Positions 57,086-64,000 of a stretch of DNA of 64,000 nucleotides are shown piece after piece. The translations under genes were made by a program, and so were the position numbers. Positions within the stretch are counted from its first letter, which is position 1. Each line of letters begins with the position of its first letter. A model generated the notes under the pieces. It ran no database searches. It saw nothing but the letters and a program-made list of their open reading frames with translations, and had not been told where the DNA came from. The stretch comes from Symsagittifera roscoffensis (taxonomy: Eukaryota; Xenacoelomorpha; Acoela; Convolutidae): NCBI RefSeq assembly GCF_963678635.1, contig NW_026971431.1, positions 49,536-113,535 of the forward strand, given 5' to 3'.

Positions 57086-60000
57086 TTACTTCGATTTGAT
57101 TTCGAGATACTTCTGAACCAAATTGTTGTTAACTGCTATCAGTCTTTTCACTGTGTGTTGGGCACTAGAATCGCTCGCATGTTTTCCAAGTATGAATTGG
57201 CTGACGGATGATTTGAGCGACAGACTCACTTGGGAGTCGCATTTGATGTAATTGTTCCAAATTTCACAGAAAAGGTGACATAGTTCTTTCAGCTCGTTTG
57301 CTTTGACTGGTACTCCGCTAAGAACTTCATCGACAGAATACGATGAACTTGAAAGCTTGTCCTGGTTGCAATGAGCCAGTATTGTGTCGAAAAGTTTGAT
57401 AAGCTTAGGCAAGTGTTGGAGTTTGGGCAAAATTTCCCGGTCCTGAAGCATGGCTTCGAGTAGTGGGCACGGTGTAGAGCTGTTGTTATCAAACTGGTGT
57501 ACTTTCAACGCCTTCACACAAACAACTGTAGTAACAGACCAAAACTGAGAAAAATTCCACATTTTGCCCAATTCAAAATCGAGCGTTTCGTTTTGAGGAA
57601 ATTGAGTGATGATTTTTACCAGCTCTCCAGATTTGCTTCTTCTGTCGAGAGAATAAGCTCTGTCGTATTCCTGAACAGCGGCAACAATTAGATTTCTATT
57701 ATCACTAAATGTTCTACTGAACTTCTTTTCCCAGCTCTCGCGACTTTGCTCAGATGCAAAGTTATCTTCCGAAGAAATTACGTGTAGCAAATAAACGAAA
57801 TGAACACAAAATTTGAGTGTATCTTCTTCGCTTATCGGATTCTTTGATTCCGAAAAGATTTTTGACAGTTTTTCCAGGTTCTGTTCGGCTCTATTAAGAA
57901 AGCGAATATCGTAGTTTTTTAGGAAGAGAAAAGAGTGCATTAGTAATTGAATCAAGGAGCTTGTAAGTGCATTCAACACACGATAGTTCTCGTCCAGATT
58001 GTCATCAAATTTGTATCCTTTAGCATTCTGCTGATGCTGGCCTCTATTTTCTTCACGGATCAATTCTGCAATTTTTCCTAGTTGTCTATTCTGCTCGCTC
58101 ACAAACCGGTGCCCTGTTCCTCCAATTTCAGCCGAGCAAGTGGTACACTTATAAACTCTCCAGGGTCTGCCACAATCCCCAATGATGTAAGGATGTCCAT
58201 TGGGACAGAGATTCAAAGTGTCATCTAGTCCCGCATGACCCAGGGAGTGAAAATTCTGAGCTATTTTAAAATGACTATCTTTGAACGTTGGCAAGAACAG
58301 AGGGCTCGCATTGCAGCTTTTTAGATCAAAAAGAGGCTTCAAGACACTGCTCTTTTGTGGTACAACATTGGCCAAGAGGAACACAAATTGCTTCAAGTGA
58401 TCATTAGGACTGACTTTGGTGGCTGCCAGAGCGCAGTCGCTGCTTCCAAGGGCACTGGCCGATCGTTTTTGTATCATTAACAGCTCTTCACGCAGCTTCT
58501 GTTGCACTGCCGTTATATTTTTGTCATTTGTCTCAATCAGATAACGATATACCACAAGTGATCGAACAACTGGTTTTTCGATTTGTGTAATAATTTCCAG
58601 CGCTTCTCTCCATCCACGTATAAGACCCTCGTGAAATCTGTTAACTGTTTCTGGATAATCTTCCATTAGCAAATATATATCCGTGAAAACTTTTTCATTC
58701 AACAGTCTTTCTGGCATTAGAGACCTCAGAGGTCTTGCTTGGATCATTTTTGCCAAAAAATTTGTTCCATGTTCATGATAAGCACATCGCACAATGAAGT
58801 TCCGGATTAAGTTTGGGTCAATAGAGGCCAATTGGGTTTTCAACTTCGCTGATTCTGGCATCACTAGTTTCATATTGTCTTTGTTATGGGATGCCAGACG
58901 ATCCACGAAGTTTCGAACGTCGTATCTAGTTTGGGCAATGAGTGCCAATGTTCCGACAGGAGTCCTTTCGTCTGTGTTAGAAATTACATCTGCACAGTTG
59001 TTTGCTAAACAATATTCAAAAGCCAAAAGCATCAATTGACATGTCTTTGTTCGATCTACGCGCTTTTTTACGTCTGTGCACTCACTTAGAGTTTTCTCTA
59101 ATTCTCGACTAATCCGAGCATGGAAGCCTGTGTGTTTCACATCCTCTGTTTCTGATGCGCATGAGAACACTTTTGTTGCCAAAATTAGTATGATTGTCAT
59201 TTTCAATCGACTGTCTTTCCAATTGTGCATGTCATCAGTTACGTGAGGGTTCCGGTTCACAGGGACGAAACACTCCTTAATCAAATCACTGACTGCCTCA
59301 TTAGTTATATTTGGGGATACATACTGATCAATAATGCCAATAAAAACGTTTGATACGTTTTCTCGGAACTGTTTCCAATGAGTCGAAAGCTCATCGTTGC
59401 TTGATTCGAAACGCTCGAACTTACTATCGATATGTGTATGTGCAACATTCTTTCCGCAAATTCGACAGAATACCTGAAAGTGGCTAGATTCTGCCACTCT
59501 TTCTGTGTCAAACATATTTTCGATGCAGTTCTCGCAACAGGCGTGCTTATTTTGGCATGCAATAATGTATGGAACAGTAGAGCTGAAGTTCCCACTGCAG
59601 CTAGCACAGTTTTCTTGCCCATTCTTTTCTTTACCAATAATGTACCCGTTTACAATCGTTGCAGTTTGGTCTAAAAACCAAATAAGATTTTGTAGAAACC
59701 GTGCTTCTCCTAAATTTGATTTTTGTTTGATGCTGCTGTTTACAATCATATTAAACCGTTGGGAAGCAGCGCAGACTTGAGTAGTCAAATCTGTGTCCAG
59801 GTTGAAGGATAGCTGATACAGGTAGTACGAGAGGAGGCTCGTTTTCTCTAGATCCAAAATGAATTCCTGTCGGCCGCTGTCCTCCAGTTTTAGGTGAGTC
59901 TTCAAGTCCCACAAATTCGCCTCAATCCTCTCGACCATCTCTCGATTCACAGTCGTTGCGTTCAGCTGGTTCTTCAGTGTGACCTTGATACTGTCCAGTG

Positions 60001-63000
60001 ACGCATCCAGAAACGGGGAAACAAATTGTGTACAGTTTTCTTCCAGAGTTTTTTCGCGGCTGACAACTTTTTTAAATTTTAAAGGCGAGAGTTCTTTAAC
60101 TATCTGTTCAAAAACGGGTGAAATATTTTGCAGCGCTGGTTTCATTTTCATGAATACGGCAAAAATGCAATCGAACTCTTTTTCACTTTCCAAAACGTTC
60201 ATGACTGCTGATAATGCATTGTTTACAGATTTGACACATGATTCATTTGCAGAAGATATTTTAAACACCAGTCGAATCATGTCAAATTTGAAGCTTTCAA
60301 TGGCCTCTTCGTTATTAGAAACTACTTCTGTCAACACTTGGTACAGACTTTCATTTTGATTCCTGAACCGGTCTATAAAAGCATCAATATCCGTCAAATG
60401 CTGGTGTTTGTGAAGCTCCTGTGCTTGATCCCAACATGCCCTCATACCGTGAATTATGTGAGAGCTGAGGGGAAACTTGGCTTCTATCACGTTGCCCTGC
60501 GTTACTTGCGAGCATAGTCCTTCTACTTGCAGAAGCAGTGTCAATGCAACTCGCTCCCATGTCCCATGATTGAGTAGGTGAAGGTAATTTTTCAGATCAA
60601 TCAGCTCCAGGAAATCTTTTACGAATGGCTTCGTTTTAGTTTTAAGTTTTACGAAAACTAGTTTCTCTAGAGTTCCAGCGTTGATCACTTCCTGGAAACG
60701 GAAGGATGCATCTTCTACCAACTCATTTATGTTCACCGAGTTTTCTCCTGATTCAGGCATCATCAGGGCAATGTGGTTGGTGAAGACAGTTTCCAGAGTC
60801 TGATCAACCGACTTGTTGTCAAGAAGATCGAAAACCAAATTTAGTAGCTCCGGTTTGTTTATAACGTTAAGTTCAGCAACAACTTCCTGAATAGTTTCGC
60901 GCAAGATACGATTTTGTAAAGGAGTAGAACTTCCATCCTGTCTTCTCCGCTTAAAAATGTGCTTTAGAGTAAGCTCACAGTGGATGGTCGGTGAGACTTC
61001 GCTCAGAATTTGACAGCTTTCATCATTGACCAGGTCATCAATGTGGAAATTTTCCCATTTTCCTACGGAAAAACAGCTGTAGTCGGAATCGTACCAGTTG
61101 CGTGGAAGATTAACCACAAAGATGATGAAAAATTTGCAGATGTTCTCTTCTTGGTGGATGTTTTGGGCGCAATACTTGGCACAGGAAATTAAGTTTACGT
61201 TTCGGTCCGCTTTTGAACAAGTGATGAACAGTATTTTTATCTGTTTATCTGAAAAATGTTTTGCATTCCGGTAAAACTGGTTGACTTTTTTGGTGAATTC
61301 GATCTCTGTTCTGAATGTGGAAAGATTCAAGACTTCAACGCGATCACGCCACTTTTCTGCATCCCCGTTTTTCTTCATAAGATTTTTGTTTATGTCCTCG
61401 ATATCTTTAGCAGATGGGATCCTGCAGAATGTGGACAGCTCCACTTGTGTGGTGCTCAGTTTTCGGGGTTCTGTGTAAATGTAGTTCCACAGGAAGTCTG
61501 ATAAGCTGCTTCTGCTTTCGTACATGTCACTGAGGTACTGCGGATAGCGTCTTCTACTCCGCCAAAGGGCATCAGATGTGCACATTTGCATCATCTTCTT
61601 CAGTGCCCAGTTTGAAATGTTCTCTGCGTCGATTTCCTCTACTTGATTTTCCAAGCCAAACTGCACCAACAAACACGCAGCCGTATCTTCTTGGTGGCCA
61701 ACAAACACGTGCTCGAGTAAGAAAGATTCTTGCTGTTTGTCCCTTCGCTTCAAAGTTGTAAAATTTTCAAGCTTTCCCTTGAGAACTTTCAAACAACCGC
61801 CTAATTTCTGACTTAGAATACAATCCACGTCAAGAAAGTGTTTTTCCATCCTGTTCAGGAAAGGAATAGGTAGCTCACGGGCTTTTTGCTCATCCTCGAC
61901 CATTATCAGGCGGAATCCGAGGTCTACGCTACACTTCACTCTATTTGTTCCCAGCCCCATGTCCACATATCGTCTTCCTAAACAGTAGTGGTAGCATTGG
62001 TTCAAAGCATCGTAGAGCGATTCATGCAGCGCTCCTAAGTTCAACAGGACCAGAGAAGTCCCAGATTCCATGCAAATCTTTATTTTATTCATCACTCTGC
62101 ACAACTCTATAAGCTCTTTGTCTTGCGGAAAAGATGATCCAAAAATGATCTCATAGTTGGACAAATTCAGCAGCTGCGGCAAAAAATGAAATGCAGAAAA
62201 TTTATCCGTCATCAAAAGAAGATACCGATTTTCAAAAACAGCATCATTTTCCTCTTTCAGCTCAAAATTTTCCTCTCGTTTCTTCATTTCTGCTAAGTTC
62301 TGCCGAACAAGTTCTAGTGCGCTCTCTTTCATGATTTCAATTTTACTGTAGACCGAAGTTTGGCGCAGCTCCTTCTCAAAAGTGGATAGAATTTCCCCAC
62401 TGACTCTGTCTTTTTCTTTTGTTCCGCCGAAACTTCGCTGGATTATTCTGCTTAATTTCAAAGGTTTAAAATTACTGTCTTTTGGCATTGTCTGATACTC
62501 TCTGTATATCATTTTGAACATGCTATAGAAGTCGCGAAGCCCAAAAAAGTTGTCATCCTTCGTTATTTTAGTGTAAGCTTTTGCGAGAGCCTCTGTTATC
62601 TGGTCTAGCGTTGGGTCACTGCTGACAGAGCTTCTGCAGATAGTTTTTGCGGTTGTAATGAGCTCATCAATCTCAGGTGTACCTCTCTTAAGCAGCAATG
62701 CCCGGTTCATTTTGGCACCATCCAGCGCCCAATTTGATATTCCAACAAAAGAAACCTTTGAAGACTCGTGTAACTCTGCTCCGGGCTCGGAGAAGCCACT
62801 TTCCATCAATGGGTGGAGTGTTTTCAATGGCAGCTTTTCTGAGTCTTCAGCGAGACCAACTTCATCTAGCATTACGACACCAACGAACTTGGTCAGATCC
62901 TGCTTGGACTGCCAGTTAGCAGCTTGCTTAAAAATGTTCAGTATGCCTTCAGCAGTCGTGTGCTGTGAACACTGGAAGGAAAATGACTTTTGTTGCTTAA

Positions 63001-63394
63001 ATTGTCGAAAAAACGGAATTGGCGAGCTGCTGCCTTGCATAGCATTAGTGACTGTGCTTTTCGTGAGTGACTTGGAGCTGCCGGGTTTTCCTACTAGAAA
63101 CAGAGGAATCCTCAACTCAATGCAAATGAACATCATAAAAGCGTTCTCCACTAGTGACGAGTTGACTGCAATACCAGGATTCTTGGCAACTTCAAGTGCA
63201 CTTATAAACTTGTCCATGCATCTGTTCATTAACTGCAAATATGATCTTTCGCCGTTTTCTAACGCATAGTTTCCACAAAAAACATTGCTCACAGCTCTCC
63301 GATACTCGTTCCTCTGTTCAATTCCACAGTGGTAACATACTCCAGAAGTCCACACCATCAGAACGGCTAGATTGTTCAGCCCAGAGTTTTCTTT
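57086..63394 (-). CDS. RNF213 (mysterin)-like AAA+ E3 ubiquitin ligase, large 3' exon (gene partial in window)
   Basis: This is one uninterrupted frame of about 2,100 codons. From its first Met (63,358): an AAA+ module with Walker A LVGKPGSSKS (residues 88-97), Walker B VVMLDE (161-166) and a sensor-like GISNWALD (206-213), matching RNF213 AAA4. Then comes the conserved GRRYVDMGLGTNRVKC segment (about 450-520). A C3HC4 RING finger spans 1,251-1,301 (CASC, C1268, H1272, C1275, C1278, C1298, C1301). An RZ zinc finger spans about 1,718-1,741 (C1718, H1722, C1729, C1738, C1741, then IGG). RING-to-RZ spacing fits RNF213. The frame extends upstream of the Met (ENSGLNNLAVL) to a strong TTTTTTCTTTCAG acceptor at 63,395, so the Met is internal; the N-terminal stalk and AAA1-3 should lie beyond the window. 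In vertebrates RNF213 is a giant ATP-dependent ubiquitin ligase acting in lipid metabolism and antimicrobial defence. Its C-terminus after RZ (about 350 residues) is shorter than in human. Confidence 0.92.
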   Translation of the reverse strand, partial: KENSGLNNLAVLMVWTSGVCYHCGIEQRNEYRRAVSNVFCGNYALENGERSYLQLMNRCMDKFISALEVAKNPGIAVNSSLVENAFMMFICIELRIPLFLVGKPGSSKSLTKSTVTNAMQGSSSPIPFFRQFKQQKSFSFQCSQHTTAEGILNIFKQAANWQSKQDLTKFVGVVMLDEVGLAEDSEKLPLKTLHPLMESGFSEPGAELHESSKVSFVGISNWALDGAKMNRALLLKRGTPEIDELITTAKTICRSSVSSDPTLDQITEALAKAYTKITKDDNFFGLRDFYSMFKMIYREYQTMPKDSNFKPLKLSRIIQRSFGGTKEKDRVSGEILSTFEKELRQTSVYSKIEIMKESALELVRQNLAEMKKREENFELKEENDAVFENRYLLLMTDKFSAFHFLPQLLNLSNYEIIFGSSFPQDKELIELCRVMNKIKICMESGTSLVLLNLGALHESLYDALNQCYHYCLGRRYVDMGLGTNRVKCSVDLGFRLIMVEDEQKARELPIPFLNRMEKHFLDVDCILSQKLGGCLKVLKGKLENFTTLKRRDKQQESFLLEHVFVGHQEDTAACLLVQFGLENQVEEIDAENISNWALKKMMQMCTSDALWRSRRRYPQYLSDMYESRSSLSDFLWNYIYTEPRKLSTTQVELSTFCRIPSAKDIEDINKNLMKKNGDAEKWRDRVEVLNLSTFRTEIEFTKKVNQFYRNAKHFSDKQIKILFITCSKADRNVNLISCAKYCAQNIHQEENICKFFIIFVVNLPRNWYDSDYSCFSVGKWENFHIDDLVNDESCQILSEVSPTIHCELTLKHIFKRRRQDGSSTPLQNRILRETIQEVVAELNVINKPELLNLVFDLLDNKSVDQTLETVFTNHIALMMPESGENSVNINELVEDASFRFQEVINAGTLEKLVFVKLKTKTKPFVKDFLELIDLKNYLHLLNHGTWERVALTLLLQVEGLCSQVTQGNVIEAKFPLSSHIIHGMRACWDQAQELHKHQHLTDIDAFIDRFRNQNESLYQVLTEVVSNNEEAIESFKFDMIRLVFKISSANESCVKSVNNALSAVMNVLESEKEFDCIFAVFMKMKPALQNISPVFEQIVKELSPLKFKKVVSREKTLEENCTQFVSPFLDASLDSIKVTLKNQLNATTVNREMVERIEANLWDLKTHLKLEDSGRQEFILDLEKTSLLSYYLYQLSFNLDTDLTTQVCAASQRFNMIVNSSIKQKSNLGEARFLQNLIWFLDQTATIVNGYIIGKEKNGQENCASCSGNFSSTVPYIIACQNKHACCENCIENMFDTERVAESSHFQVFCRICGKNVAHTHIDSKFERFESSNDELSTHWKQFRENVSNVFIGIIDQYVSPNITNEAVSDLIKECFVPVNRNPHVTDDMHNWKDSRLKMTIILILATKVFSCASETEDVKHTGFHARISRELEKTLSECTDVKKRVDRTKTCQLMLLAFEYCLANNCADVISNTDERTPVGTLALIAQTRYDVRNFVDRLASHNKDNMKLVMPESAKLKTQLASIDPNLIRNFIVRCAYHEHGTNFLAKMIQARPLRSLMPERLLNEKVFTDIYLLMEDYPETVNRFHEGLIRGWREALEIITQIEKPVVRSLVVYRYLIETNDKNITAVQQKLREELLMIQKRSASALGSSDCALAATKVSPNDHLKQFVFLLANVVPQKSSVLKPLFDLKSCNASPLFLPTFKDSHFKIAQNFHSLGHAGLDDTLNLCPNGHPYIIGDCGRPWRVYKCTTCSAEIGGTGHRFVSEQNRQLGKIAELIREENRGQHQQNAKGYKFDDNLDENYRVLNALTSSLIQLLMHSFLFLKNYDIRFLNRAEQNLEKLSKIFSESKNPISEEDTLKFCVHFVYLLHVISSEDNFASEQSRESWEKKFSRTFSDNRNLIVAAVQEYDRAYSLDRRSKSGELVKIITQFPQNETLDFELGKMWNFSQFWSVTTVVCVKALKVHQFDNNSSTPCPLLEAMLQDREILPKLQHLPKLIKLFDTILAHCNQDKLSSSSYSVDEVLSGVPVKANELKELCHLFCEIWNNYIKCDSQVSLSLKSSVSQFILGKHASDSSAQHTVKRLIAVNNNLVQKYLEIKSK

Positions 63395-63456
63395 CTGAAA
63401 GAAAAAACTACCATTGATTTGTTTTTCTATCCCTAATAGACAAAAGTAGTCAAATT

Positions 63457-63651
63457 ATGTGTTACCCGGACATTGAAACTTTCCAAATTTTAAAAGTTCC
63501 TCAAAATTACTTCTGTGGCATGTTTGGTCCTGATATTTTTGCGAGTTCCCAAATTGCATCCCTGAACACGTCCAAACCAAAATTCTATAATAATGCTGTA
63601 AGTTGTTGGAGTTCGATGCAGCTAGATACGCAATCGCGCGTCCTTGTGTAA
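63457..63651 (+). other. Short plus-strand frame, possible small gene or shadow
   Basis: 64 codons from ATG (MCYPDIETFQILKVPQNYF) to TAA, with AATAAA directly after. The opposite strand is also open for much of this stretch and lies just upstream of the RNF213-like exon, where an upstream exon or intron would be expected. No minus-strand exon here joins the big exon in frame with a good donor, so its identity stays open. Confidence 0.2.
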
Positions 63652-63659
63652 ATTAACAA

Positions 63660-64000
63660 TAAAAAATTACCTGATTGGTTTACAGTTTGCGTTCATTGTT
63701 TTCGTTTTTTTTTTCTCTTTTGACAAAATGTTTTAAAAAACTCAGGTTTCATTTTTCGGAGGGCAAGAAAAGTTAATGTTTCCATTCACTTGAAACCACA
63801 TTCATTAGCCATCAGAATATTAATAGAAAATAGCAAGGGGCAACTGTGGTCCTTAAATTCAAAGTTTGGTTGAATTCCCCGCATAAAAAAAAGAGAACAA
63901 TTTTGTACTCGTTTTACCTCACCTCACTTTAGAGAAAAAAGCTCTTGAATCCATTAAGTTTGAAGGTTTGCATACTTACTTATTTTTATTCTATCATTAA
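63660..64000. other. Unassigned sequence upstream of the RNF213-like exon
   Basis: No confident exon was seen on either strand. It is probably intronic for the RNF213-like gene, whose N-terminal exons are expected at higher coordinates. Confidence 0.3.

Noticed and set aside
63457-63651. Minus-strand exon feeding the RNF213-like exon through a GTAACA donor at 63,465
   Set aside because: The intron would be a plausible 71 bp, but the upstream frame that joins in phase hits a stop within a few codons.

Overview
This window is eukaryotic nuclear DNA, most likely from an animal. It is strongly AT-rich, has short introns with TTTCAG-type acceptors, has AATAAA signals close to stop codons, and carries a large single-exon piece of an RNF213 (mysterin)-type AAA+ E3 ubiquitin ligase. 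Short introns of 63-88 bp and TTTCAG acceptors would fit a nematode or another compact invertebrate genome, but no marker seen here settles the phylum. There is no sign of bacterial operons, CRISPR arrays or rRNA.

Layout. (1) 1-2,215: two tandem copies of a gene-fragment module ('module A'). (2) 2,216-47,165: a block of about 45 kb bounded by long inverted arms (left 2,216-8,560, right 43,180-47,165), built almost entirely of duplicated gene modules. Inside it lie: two B modules (5,583-7,560 and 8,390-10,760), each with a two-exon gene D followed by a two-exon gene B; three copies of a C2H2 zinc-finger exon (minus strand at 7,922-8,154, plus strand at 16,122 and 43,551); and about ten copies of module A, a decaying multi-exon gene family. 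Module A copies sit in tandem as an exact 4,310-bp repeat, an exact 2,341-bp repeat, an approx. 1,646-bp repeat and 277-bp signal-peptide-exon cassettes. (3) 47,166-52,270: no gene recognised; it holds a very degenerate tandem repeat of roughly 110-290 bp per unit and one small GC-rich island. (4) 52,279-53,535: a decayed cysteine-containing gene on the plus strand. (5) 53,540-57,080: non-coding, with an array of the palindrome GCGGA-T-TCCGC. (6) 57,086-63,394 (minus): the RNF213-like exon, whose 5' part lies beyond the right edge of the window.

How the pieces may fit. Genes B and the zinc-finger exon (and possibly D) are preceded by evenly spaced CCAAT boxes (about 40-50 bp apart before gene B, about 54 bp before the zinc finger), always in the same orientation. 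This suggests that promoter and gene were duplicated together. One copy of gene B is intact by my splice model and the other carries a stop; all zinc-finger copies are damaged in different ways; module A copies each carry different frameshifts. The block therefore looks like a birth-and-death cluster of small lineage-specific genes, some possibly live, next to an innate-immunity-type ubiquitin ligase. None of the small genes could be assigned to a known family by eye.
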